Assembly (NCBI GenBank): GCA_005888295.1
Contig: VAWP01000049.1
Span: 1 to 33,833 of the forward strand
DNA: 33,833 nucleotides
From: Actinomycetota bacterium
Lineage (GTDB): Bacteria; Actinomycetota; Acidimicrobiia; Acidimicrobiales; AC-9
Direction of reading: 5' to 3'
Both the position numbers and the translations under genes were made by a program. Under the pieces are notes generated by a model. That model had not been told where the DNA came from. It ran no database searches and saw nothing but the letters and a program-made list of their open reading frames with translations. Shown piece after piece: positions 1 through 9,600 of the stretch (the first letter of the stretch is position 1; every line of letters starts with the position of its first letter).

Positions 1-2
1 GC

Positions 3-224
3 CAGGCGCGCGAGGAGGCCGAGGCCAAGCGACGGGAAGCCGGCGACGCCCCGGCGACTCCGGCCCGAGGGCGGGGCAGCTCCTCGGCCCGCGGCTCCAG
101 CCCGTCGGGCGGCACCCGACCGCGGAGTGGGGGCTTGTTCGGGCGCCGGGCCCGATCCGAGGAGACCGCCACCAAGCGCAAGCCACCGCCTGCCTCGCGG
201 CGCTACACGCCGCCCAAGAGCTGA
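3..224 (+). CDS. C-terminal fragment of a basic, low-complexity protein (5' truncated by window edge)
   Basis: Frame 3 is open from the window start to TGA 222-224; ends ...KRKPPPASRRYTPPKS; no family recognised. Confidence 0.45.
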   Translation, partial: QAREEAEAKRREAGDAPATPARGRGSSSARGSSPSGGTRPRSGGLFGRRARSEETATKRKPPPASRRYTPPKS

Positions 225-323
225 GGCAGACCGGCGCCTTGTCACCAATGCGGCGCACCCGGCGTCGAAGGGGCGTCGGCCGGCCCATGGAGCCGCGTCA
301 GGAGCGAATGGTAGAGAGGTGCC

Positions 324-2648
324 GTGATCGGTGAGGCCCTGGCGGGCAAGCGCATCGCAGTGACAGGGGCCACCGGCTTCCTCGGCACGGCACTGGTGGA
401 GCGACTGCTCAGATCGGTCCCCGACTGCGAGGTCGCCGTCCTGGTGCGCCCCGGCCGGCGCGCCACCGCCGCCCGTCGGCTGCAACGCGAGATCCTCCGC
501 AACGACTGCTTCGACCGGCTGCGGGCCGAGCTCGGCGACCGCTTCGACGCCGAAACCTCGCGGCGGGTGCAGGTCATCGAAGGCGACGTCGGACAGGAAG
601 GGGTGGGGCTCGACGACGATGGCGCCGCCCTCCTCACCGGCTGCGACGTGGTCATCCACTCGGCCGCCACGGTCAGCTTCGACGCGCCGCTCGACACCGC
701 CGTCGAGGTCAACATGCTCGGGCCGTCCCGCCTCGCGGAGGCTCTCGGAACCACGCCGAGCAGTCCGCACCTGATCGCCGTGTCCACCGCCTACGTCGCA
801 GGTTCGCGTCGCGGCGACGCGCCCGAAGCCTTGCTGACCGACACCCCTTTCGCGACGCACGCCGACTGGCGCGCCGAGGTCGCCGCCGCCCGCCGGGCCC
901 GCTCGGACGCCGACGCTGACAGCCGCCGGCCCGAGCGTCTGGCCCGCTTCACCCGGGACGCGCGGGCCGAGCTGGGCGCCGCCGGCGCGCCGCTGCTGGC
1001 CGAACGAGCCGAGCGCCTTCGCGACGAATGGGTCAAGGAGCGCCTCGTCTCACTGGGCCGCACACGCGCCCAGTCGCTCGGGTGGCCCGACGCCTACGCC
1101 TACACGAAGGCGCTGGGCGAGCGGGCCCTCCTCGAGAACCGCGGCGACCTGCCGCTCACGATCGTCCGGCCGTCGATCATCGAGTCAGCCCTGGCAGAGC
1201 CCCGTCCGGGATGGATCCGGGGATTTCGCATGGCCGAGCCAGTGATCATCTCCTACGCGCGCGGACTGCTGGGACAGTTTCCCGGAGTGCCCGAGGGTGT
1301 CGTCGACGTCATCCCGGTTGACCTCGTCGTGGCCGCGATCCTCGCCGTCGCCGCCGAGGGCCCGGCCGAGCAGCCGGCCGTCTACCAGGTGGCGTCGGGC
1401 ACGAGGCAGCCGCTGCGCTACGACAACCTGGTCAGCCTGGCCGAGTCCTGGTTCACCGAGCACCCGCTCTACGACTCGCGCGGCCAGCCCATCGTGGTGC
1501 CCGAGTGGTCCTTTCCCGGTCGGGGCAAGGTACAGCGCCAGCTGACCCGAGCCGGCAAAGGGCTGCAGGCCGCCGAGCGGCTCATGGGCGCACTGCCCCT
1601 GCGGGGCCGCCGCGCCGAGGTGAGCTCCCGCCTGGAGGAGCGACGTCAACAGGCCGAGCGGGCGCTCAGCTACGTCGAGCTCTACGGGTCGTATGCCGAG
1701 ACCGAGGCCCGCTTCCAGGTCGACCGGCTGCTGTCGCTGTGGGAGCGCCTCGACGACGACGATCGCCAGACCTTCTGCTTCGACCCCGCCGTCATCGACT
1801 GGGCCCACTACCTCCACGACGTGCACCTCCCCTCGGTCGTCACCCAGGCACGTGTCCGGACGACGCCCGGAGGCCGCACCGGGCCCACCCGGGCCGAGCG
1901 CGGACGACGGGCCGTCCTGGCGCCGGAACGCCACCTCGCCGCCTTCGACCTCGAGAACACGCTCATCGCGTCCAACGTCGTGGAGTCCTACGCCTGGCTG
2001 GCCACACGCCGGCTCAGCGAGGGCGACCGACTGCGGTTCACCCTCCGTACCCTGCGCGAGGTGCCCGGCATGCTGGCCCTCGACCGTCGGGACCGGGGCG
2101 ACTTCCTGCGCGCCTTCTACCGCCACTACGACGAGGCACCGGCCGAGCAGGTGCGGGCCGACGCGTGGGAGATGTTCAGCGCGCTGATCCTCGCCAAGTC
2201 GTTTCCGGACGGTATCCGCCGGGTCCGCGACCATCGCAGCCGCGGCCACCGGACGCTCCTCATCACCGGTGCCATCGACCTCGTCGTCGAACCCCTGCGC
2301 CCGCTCTTCGACGACATCGTTTGCGCCCGCCTGGCCGAGCGCGACGGTCGCATCCTCGGCGAGCTCGTCGATCCTCCACCGACCGGCGAAGCCCGCGCCA
2401 TGGTCATGGCCGCCTACGCCGAGGCCGAGGGGCTGGCGCTCGAGGAGTCGGTGGCCTACGCCGACTCGAGCAGCGACCTGCCCATGCTCGAAGCCGTCGG
2501 CCACCCCGTCGCCGTCAACCCCGAGGCCAAGCTGGCGACCATCGCCCGCAAGCGGGGCTGGCACGTCGAGAACTGGACCAGGGCAGCGGGCGCTCCCCGG
2601 CACCTCCTTCCTTTTGCACCACGCCTGACGCGGAGCGACGTGTCATGA
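324..2648 (+). CDS. Fatty-acyl-CoA reductase / thioester-reductase-like SDR fused to C-terminal HAD-IB domain
   Basis: N-term TGATGFLG Rossmann motif and YxxxK (YAYTK); C-term HAD motif FDLENTL, ...LLITGAIDLVVEPL..., ...YADSSSDLPML; GTG start. Confidence 0.85.
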   Translation: MIGEALAGKRIAVTGATGFLGTALVERLLRSVPDCEVAVLVRPGRRATAARRLQREILRNDCFDRLRAELGDRFDAETSRRVQVIEGDVGQEGVGLDDDGAALLTGCDVVIHSAATVSFDAPLDTAVEVNMLGPSRLAEALGTTPSSPHLIAVSTAYVAGSRRGDAPEALLTDTPFATHADWRAEVAAARRARSDADADSRRPERLARFTRDARAELGAAGAPLLAERAERLRDEWVKERLVSLGRTRAQSLGWPDAYAYTKALGERALLENRGDLPLTIVRPSIIESALAEPRPGWIRGFRMAEPVIISYARGLLGQFPGVPEGVVDVIPVDLVVAAILAVAAEGPAEQPAVYQVASGTRQPLRYDNLVSLAESWFTEHPLYDSRGQPIVVPEWSFPGRGKVQRQLTRAGKGLQAAERLMGALPLRGRRAEVSSRLEERRQQAERALSYVELYGSYAETEARFQVDRLLSLWERLDDDDRQTFCFDPAVIDWAHYLHDVHLPSVVTQARVRTTPGGRTGPTRAERGRRAVLAPERHLAAFDLENTLIASNVVESYAWLATRRLSEGDRLRFTLRTLREVPGMLALDRRDRGDFLRAFYRHYDEAPAEQVRADAWEMFSALILAKSFPDGIRRVRDHRSRGHRTLLITGAIDLVVEPLRPLFDDIVCARLAERDGRILGELVDPPPTGEARAMVMAAYAEAEGLALEESVAYADSSSDLPMLEAVGHPVAVNPEAKLATIARKRGWHVENWTRAAGAPRHLLPFAPRLTRSDVS

Positions 2649-3859
2649 AGGCGCTCGTGTTCGAGCGCAGCCTCCCCCGCTACGCCGCCGCCCGCGTCGT
2701 CTCCTCGCTCGGCTCGGGTCGGGGCGTGAGCGTCGCACCGCTCCGCCTGACCGACCTCGACCCGCCCACGCTTCCGGGCCCCGGCTGGAGGCGGGTGCGG
2801 CCCCGCCTGGCCGGGATCTGCGGCTCCGACCTCACGACCCTGGACGGCAGGAGCTCGCGCTACTTCGAGCCCATCGTCAGCATGCCCTTCGTGCCTGGCC
2901 ACGAGGTCGTGGGTGACATCGACGACGACGGTGGTGGCCGGGTCGTCATCGAGCCCGTGCTGGGCTGCCTGGCCCGGGGCGTCGAGCCTCCCTGCCCGGC
3001 CTGTGCCGTGGGCGACACCGGTGGTTGTGAACGGGTCGCGTTCGGCCACATCAAAGCCGGGCTCCAGACCGGCTACTGCGCCGACACAGGCGGCGGCTGG
3101 TCGGATGGCCTCGTCGCCCACGCCAGCCAGCTCCATCCCGTGCCGGACGGCCTCAGCGACGAAGCCGCCGTCATGGTCGAGCCGGCGGCCTGCGCGGTCC
3201 ACGCCGCCCTCGCCGCCGGTGTGACCGAAGGCTCGAACGTCGTCGTGCTCGGCGCCGGCACCCTCGGGCTGTGCACGATCGCCGCCCTTCGCCAGCTGGC
3301 GCTCCCCGGCACCTTGGTGGCCGGGGCCAAGCATCCCGCCCAGCGCCGGTTGGCCTCGGCGCTCGGCGCCGACTTGGTCGTCGATCCGCCCGAGGTCCCC
3401 CGGGCCGTGCGCCGGCTCACCCGGTCGCTCGCCGCCGGAGCCCAGCTGACCGGCGGGGCCGACGTCGTGCTCGACTGCGTGGGCAGCGCCGACTCCATCG
3501 AAGACGCCATGTCGATCGTCCGGCCCCGCGGGCGGGTCATGCTGGTAGGCATGCCCGGCACCGCCCGCCTCGACCTCACTCCCCTGTGGCACCGCGAGAT
3601 CAGCCTGACCGGCGCCTACGCGTACGGTCGAGAGACTGCCGGTGGGAACGGTCGACCGGGAGCGCCGCGCACCTTCGAGCTGGCGTTCGAGCTCGTCGTC
3701 CAGGCGGGCCTCGAGCGGCTCGTGTCGGCCCGCTACCCCCTCGACCGCTTCCACGAGGCCGTTGAGCACGCCGGCGCGGCGGGACGACGGGGCGCCACCA
3801 AGGTGGTGTTCGACCTGCGCGACCAACCACGTTGGCGCACGGCGGAGACCGCACGATGA
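2645..3859 (+). CDS. Zinc-type MDR alcohol dehydrogenase
   Basis: ATGA overlap with upstream stop; GICGSDL, GHEVVG, Rossmann VVVLGAGTLGLCTIAAL. Confidence 0.85.
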   Translation: MKALVFERSLPRYAAARVVSSLGSGRGVSVAPLRLTDLDPPTLPGPGWRRVRPRLAGICGSDLTTLDGRSSRYFEPIVSMPFVPGHEVVGDIDDDGGGRVVIEPVLGCLARGVEPPCPACAVGDTGGCERVAFGHIKAGLQTGYCADTGGGWSDGLVAHASQLHPVPDGLSDEAAVMVEPAACAVHAALAAGVTEGSNVVVLGAGTLGLCTIAALRQLALPGTLVAGAKHPAQRRLASALGADLVVDPPEVPRAVRRLTRSLAAGAQLTGGADVVLDCVGSADSIEDAMSIVRPRGRVMLVGMPGTARLDLTPLWHREISLTGAYAYGRETAGGNGRPGAPRTFELAFELVVQAGLERLVSARYPLDRFHEAVEHAGAAGRRGATKVVFDLRDQPRWRTAETAR

Positions 3860-5445
3860 GCCCGCGTCCCGGGTTCGTGCTCGAGGTCGACCGGTCGACA
3901 CCTGCCACGCTGATCTGGCACGGCGAGGGCTTCCGTCTCGAGCGGTTGCCGGTCGGCTCGAGAGTCGTCTACCCGCCCGAGGCCCTCTCGCCCCTCGAGG
4001 ACCCGGATGCGGCGATCCGCCACGCCCTCCTCCATCCCCTCGGCGACAGCGAGCCCCTGCCGGCGCTGCTGCGCCCGGGCATGCGCCTGACCATCGCCTT
4101 CGACGACATCTCCCTCCCGCTGCCCCCGATGCGCAGCCCCGACGTCCGCCAACGGGTGATCGAGGCGGTGCTCGACATGGCGGCCACGGCAGGTGTCGAC
4201 GACGTCGTGCTCGTCGCCGCCCTGGCACTGCACCGCCGCATGACCGAGGACGAGCTGCGTCACATCGTCGGCGACCGCGTGTACGACGCCTTCGCGCCGC
4301 ATGGCCTCCTCACCCAGCACGACGCCGAAGATCCCGACGGCATGCTCCACCTCGGCCTGACCGATGCGGGAGAGGATGTCGAGATCAACCGGCGGGCGGC
4401 CACCAGCGACCTGGTCGTCTACGTCAACATCGACCTCGTGCCCATGGACGGCGGCCACAAGAGCGTGGCGACCGGCCTGGCCAGCTACCGCAGCCTCCGC
4501 CACCATCACAACGTTCGCACCATGCAGCACAGCCGGTCCTTCATGGACCAGCACCGGTCCGAGCTCCATTCGTCCAACTGGCGCATGGGCCGCCACATCG
4601 CGGCCAGCGGTGTGAAGGTGTTCCAGATCGAGACAACCCTGAACAACGACACCTTCCCGGACCAGTTCCGGTTCCTCCAGCGCCGGGAATGGGAGTGGTC
4701 TGTGCGCGATCGCGCCGGCTTCCTGGCCGTGTCGAAGTCGCTGGAGCGCACGCCGGAGCGCCTGGCCCGGTCGATCTTCCAGTCCATCCGTGCGCCGCAC
4801 GCCGTCACCAGCGTCCAGGCCGGTGAGGTCGAGGCCGTCCACACTCGAGCCGCCGAGCACCTGCACACCCAGCAGAGTGTCGAGGTCGCGGGCCAGACCG
4901 ACGTGCTCACCATGGGCCTGCCGTACCTGTGCCCCTACAACGTGAACTCGGTGATGAACCCTGTCCTCGTGATGTGCCTGGGTCTCGGCTACCTGTTCAA
5001 CATGTACAGGGGCAAGCCGCTGGTTCGACCGGGCGGCGCGCTCATCATGAGCCATCCCACACCCTGGGCCTTCGACCCCGTCCACCATCCCAGCTACATC
5101 GACTTCTTCGAGCAGGTGCTGCCCGAGACGACCGACCCGCTGGAGATCGAGGCCAAGTACGAAGAAGCGTTCGCCACCGACCCGTGGTACGTCCACCTCT
5201 ACCGCACGGGCCACGCCTACCACGGCGTGCACCCCTTCTACATGTGGTACTGGGGAGCGCACGCCCTCCAGCATCTGGGCGCCGTGATCGTGGTGGGCGG
5301 CGACCGCCGGGCGGTCAGGCGTCTGGGCTTCAAGCCCGCATCGGGACTCGGTGATGCACTGGAGATGGCAGAGGACGTCGTCGGCGCAGACCCGTCCATC
5401 ACCCACCTGCACGCACCGCCGCTGCTCATGGCGAACGTGAGCTGA
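3856..5445 (+). CDS. LarA-like / DUF2088 (nickel-dependent racemase superfamily) protein
   Basis: ATGA overlap with upstream stop; N-term FDDISLPLPPM...DDVVLVAALALHRRMTEDELRHIVG resembles the LarA N-terminal domain. Confidence 0.7.
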   Translation: MSPRPGFVLEVDRSTPATLIWHGEGFRLERLPVGSRVVYPPEALSPLEDPDAAIRHALLHPLGDSEPLPALLRPGMRLTIAFDDISLPLPPMRSPDVRQRVIEAVLDMAATAGVDDVVLVAALALHRRMTEDELRHIVGDRVYDAFAPHGLLTQHDAEDPDGMLHLGLTDAGEDVEINRRAATSDLVVYVNIDLVPMDGGHKSVATGLASYRSLRHHHNVRTMQHSRSFMDQHRSELHSSNWRMGRHIAASGVKVFQIETTLNNDTFPDQFRFLQRREWEWSVRDRAGFLAVSKSLERTPERLARSIFQSIRAPHAVTSVQAGEVEAVHTRAAEHLHTQQSVEVAGQTDVLTMGLPYLCPYNVNSVMNPVLVMCLGLGYLFNMYRGKPLVRPGGALIMSHPTPWAFDPVHHPSYIDFFEQVLPETTDPLEIEAKYEEAFATDPWYVHLYRTGHAYHGVHPFYMWYWGAHALQHLGAVIVVGGDRRAVRRLGFKPASGLGDALEMAEDVVGADPSITHLHAPPLLMANVS

Positions 5446-5453
5446 GGCCCGTC

Positions 5454-6386
5454 GTGCGACTGGTCCGTCGCCCGTCGTTCCCGTGGGCCGCCCCGACCTG
5501 GCCGGACGGAGTCGAGCTGGCGCCCCTCGAACGCTCGGTGGGCGTCGACTACGACACCGCGTGGTCGCGCCGGTACGGCGTGCGGGTCGCGCGGGCGGCG
5601 CTGCTCGACTGGGTGGCGCGGCCGGTCGTGCGCGCCCTGGCCTCACCCCGCGTCGACGGCCTCGACCGCATCGAGCACCTCGACGGTCCCGCCATCTTCG
5701 CCGCCAACCACGCCAGCCACGTCGACCTGCCGCTCGTGTTGTCGATCCTCCCGCCGCGGTTCCGCCACCGCACGCTCGTCGGAGCCGGCGCCGACTACTT
5801 CTTCGACACGCGATGGAAAGGCGCCCTGTGGTCCTTCGCCATCGCCGCCATCCCCATCGAGCGCCAGCGGGTGAACCGGCGGTCGGCCGAGGAGGCCGGC
5901 CACCTGCTGTCACAGGGTTGGAGCATGGTGATCTTCCCCGAAGGGGGGCGCACGCCCGACGGCTGGGCCCGTCCGTTCCACCCCGGGAGCGCCGCCTACC
6001 TGGCGACGCGTTCGGGGCTGCCCGTCGTTCCCATCTACCTGGGGGGCACCCGCCGGATCCTCGCCCGGGGGAGCCGCACGCTGCGACCGGGCTCGACCAG
6101 GGTCTGCGTCGGACGCCCGCTGTGGCCGCACGAGCACGAGAACGCCCGCCGCCTGTCGACCAGCCTCGAGGCGGCGGTGGCCGCCCTGGCCGACGAGACC
6201 GCCACCGACTGGTGGTCGGCGCGGCGCCGCTCGGCGGCGGGTCGGACACCCGGTCTCGGCGGCCCTCCCGTCGGCGCCTGGCGGCGGTCGTGGGCTCTCG
6301 GCGACGACCGCCCCGAACGCCATCGCCGTGGCTCCAACGGCAAGGGGTCCCGCGACCGTTGGCCCCTGGCCCACCGAGGACGGTGA
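5454..6386 (+). CDS. 1-acyl-sn-glycerol-3-phosphate acyltransferase (PlsC family)
   Basis: NHASHVD (HX4D) and FPEGGRTPDG motifs. Confidence 0.88.
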   Translation: MRLVRRPSFPWAAPTWPDGVELAPLERSVGVDYDTAWSRRYGVRVARAALLDWVARPVVRALASPRVDGLDRIEHLDGPAIFAANHASHVDLPLVLSILPPRFRHRTLVGAGADYFFDTRWKGALWSFAIAAIPIERQRVNRRSAEEAGHLLSQGWSMVIFPEGGRTPDGWARPFHPGSAAYLATRSGLPVVPIYLGGTRRILARGSRTLRPGSTRVCVGRPLWPHEHENARRLSTSLEAAVAALADETATDWWSARRRSAAGRTPGLGGPPVGAWRRSWALGDDRPERHRRGSNGKGSRDRWPLAHRGR

Positions 6387-6424
6387 GGGACCGTCGCCCT
6401 CGGCTGGCGCACCGGTGATCCGGA

Positions 6425-6467
6425 CGGCGCCTCGGCGGCGATTTCGGAGAACGCCGCCGAGGCGCCG
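6425..6467 (+). terminator. Strong GC-rich stem-loop after the plsC-like gene (putative terminator)
   Basis: Perfect 16-bp inverted repeat CGGCGCCTCGGCGGCG / CGCCGCCGAGGCGCCG with 11-nt loop; no clear U tract. Confidence 0.55.
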
Positions 6468-6500
6468 GGCCGGATTGCCGCGCGGCCCGAGGGGAAACAC

Positions 6501-6530
6501 TTGCACTGATAGTCCGTCATGTGCTGTATC
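6501..6530 (+). promoter_or_regulatory. Candidate sigma-70-type promoter for gltB
   Basis: TTGCAC (6501-6506), 18-nt spacer, TGTATC (6525-6530), just after the hairpin and ~135 nt upstream of the GTG. Confidence 0.35.
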
Positions 6531-6664
6531 TTGAAGTGCCCAGCTCCGGGTTGACTCCGCAGCGCTGCGGCTGCCTGCCGGTCAGGCGGGTACGTGGGCA
6601 ATGGCGCCTCGAGCACGGCCGGCTCACGTGTTCTCATGTATCGACGTTGCGAGGTGGTACCCAA

Positions 6665-9600
6665 GTGCGCCCTGAGCGAGACGCCTGCGGCATCGGGTTC
6701 GTAACCGACCGGGAAGGTCGTGCATCGCGCGACATCGTCCAGACGGCGCTGACCGCGCTCGCCTGCATGACCCATCGTGGGGCGGTGGCGGCCGACGCCC
6801 TGACCGCCGACGGATCGGGCCTCCTCGCCGGCATCCCAGGTTCGATCTTCGGGCACGGGCCGTCGGGCGCTCCCCACGGCGTGGCGAGCCTCTTCGTCCG
6901 CGGCGACGATCCCCGCGCCGCCGTCGAAGTGGCTGCCGCCGAGGAGGGCATCGCTGTTGTCGACTGGCGGACCCCGCCGACCGACGAGGACCACCTGGGC
7001 GAGCTGGCCCGTGCCAGCCGTCCCGAGTTCCTCCAGGCCGTCCTCGAGGCACCCCAGCCGGACGAGCGCGCCGCCTACCGGCTGCGCCGCCGCATCCAGG
7101 CCACCACCAGCGGCACGTACGTGGCCAGTTGCTCGTTCCGCACGGTCGCCTACAAGGGACTGGTCGCCGCACCCCTCCTGTCCCGGTACTACCTGGACCT
7201 CGCCGACGAGCGTTTCGTGTCGGGGCTCGCCGTGTTCCACCAGCGGTTCTCGACCAACACCCTGCCAACGTGGGAGCGGGCCCAGCCCTTCCGCACGCTC
7301 TGTCACAACGGGGAGATCAACGCCATCGCCGGCAACCAGAACCGCATGCGCGCTCGCGCCCGGCTGGGCACCGACGAAGCGGGCCTCGGTCCCGAAGGGC
7401 TCTTCCGACCGCTCCTCGACGAGACCGAGCCGGACTCGGGGCGGATCGACTCCGCCGTCGAGGTGCTGGTGCAGGGCGGGCGCGACATCCGCCACGCCGT
7501 GGCCATGCTCGTGCCCGAGGCCTGGGAAGGCGAGCGCGACCTCGACGCCGCCGTCCTCGGCTTCTACCGCTACCACGCCTGCCTGGTCGAGCCGTGGGAC
7601 GGCCCCGCCGGCCTCATCTTCACCGACGGAGCTGGCGTCGGTGCGGCACTCGACCGCAACGGACTGCGCCCCTTGCGCTACACCATCTGCGAGGACGGTC
7701 TGGTCGCCTGCTGCTCCGAGGCGGGAGCAGTCGACCTGACGGGCCGGGGCGAGGTCCGGCGCGGGCGCCTGGGACCGGGCCAGATGATCTTCGTCGAGCC
7801 GGGCCGCGGCGTCTTCCTCGACGCCGACTGCAAGGCGCGCCTGGCCGCCGCCGCGCCCTACGCCCGCTGGGCCGCCGACGGTCTGGTGCAGCTCGGCCCC
7901 AGCAGGCCCGTCGAGGACACCCCACCGACCGACGAGCTGGAGCGTCGCCAGCTCGCCCACGGCTACACGGTCGAGGAGATGCGCATGGTGCTCAAGCCCA
8001 TGGCCGCCGACGCCAAGGAGCCGGTCTTCTCGATGGGCGACGACACACCGCTTCCCAACTGGGCCGGCCGTCCCCGTCCCATCCACCACTTCCTCAAGCA
8101 ACGTTTCGCCCAGGTCACGAACCCCGCCATCGACCACCTCCGCGAGCGCCTCGTGATGAGCCTCCGCACCCTGATCGGGCCCCGCTCGGCGCTGCTGTCG
8201 GAACGACCGGAGGCCGCCCACCTCCTCGAGCTGCCCTCGTTCTTTCTGACGCCTTCGACCCTGGAGCAGCTCCGGGGGCCGGCGGCCGCGCCGTTCCGTC
8301 CCGCCACCCTCGACGCCACCTTCCCCGTCGATGACGGCGCGCCCGGCCTGCGCCAGGCCATCGGGCGCCTCAGGGACGAGGCCGCCCGATTGGTGGCGGG
8401 CGGCACCGGCCTGCTGGTGATCAGCCAGGACGACGTCTCGACCGAACGAGCTCCGATCCCGTCACTGCTGGCCACCGGCGCCGTCCACCACCGGCTCGTC
8501 TCCGAGGGCCGGCGCGCCGCGACGAGCATCGTGGTCGTCGCCGACGACGCCCGGGACACGCACAACGTGGCCTGCCTGCTGGGTTACGGCGCCGACGCCA
8601 TCTGCCCCCGGCTCGCCCTCCAGAGCGTCGCCGCCGACGCCGACGCCTCCGAGGAAGGCGGTGCGGTGAGCGCCGCGGCCCAGGAGAACTACCAGGCTGC
8701 CGTCGAGGACGGGGTCCTCAAGATCATGTCCAAGATGGGCATCTCCACCGTCGACTCGTACCGCGGCGCCCAGATCTTCGAGATCGTCGGGCTGGCGCCC
8801 GAGGTCGTCGGGACCAGCTTCGCCGGCACGCCCTCGCCTGTCGGGGGACTCGGTTGGGACGAGCTCGGCGACGACGTCCTGGCCCGTCACGCCGAGGCCG
8901 GTTTCGAGGCCGCCGTCGCCGGGGATGGTGACGGCGCAGCGCCTGGCGGCCGTGGGGCGCGTCCCGCCGCCCGCGACGGTGATCGAGCCGCCAAGCTCCA
9001 GGCTGCACGCGAGGCCAAGGCGGCGCGCCAGGCCGGTGGGGACGGCGCCGCCGAGGACAAGGGCGCCGACGAAAAGGGCGCCGAAGACAAGGCCCGCCCG
9101 GGAGGCGGGTCCGAGGACAAGGCCCGCCCGGGAGGCGGGTCCGAGGACAAGGCCCGCCCGGGAGGCGGGTCCGAGGACAAGGCCCGCCCGGGAGGCGGGT
9201 CCGAGGACAAGGAGGCGAGGGCGGAGCGGTTGGCGGCGCGCGCCAAGGCGGCCCGGGAGGCCAAGGCGGCGCGACAGGCCGAAGGGACGGCGACGGCGAG
9301 GATCCCGCCCAGGCCCGCAGCCACGAACGACGACAACGGCGATGACGACGAGGACGTCGAGCGTCCCCGGCGGGGCGGCCGGTCGAAGCTCGGCAACCCG
9401 GGCTACTACCGGGACCTCAAGCGGGGCGGTGAGTACCACGCCCACAACAAGGACGTCGTCGACGCGCTGAACGGCATGACCGCCGCCCACCTGCTCCAGC
9501 AGGCCATCCGCGGCGATCGCGAGGACGTCTATGTCAAGTTCGCCGACCTCGTCAACGGGCGACCGCCGACCGAGCTTCGGGACCTTCTCGAGCTCGTCCC

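Noticed and set aside
1185-2603. 472-aa minus-strand ORF antisense to the FAR-HAD gene
   Set aside because: High-GC shadow ORF; Val/Gly/Asp-rich composition without motifs, opposite a clearly coding frame.
3733-6249. 838-aa minus-strand ORF
   Set aside because: Antisense to the LarA-like and PlsC genes; composition typical of a GC-driven spurious ORF.
6035-8221. 728-aa minus-strand ORF opposite plsC/gltB
   Set aside because: Overlaps well-supported coding sequence; no recognisable domains.
9091-9210. CRISPR-like array
   Set aside because: Units are contiguous 30-bp tandem copies in frame inside gltB, with no spacers.
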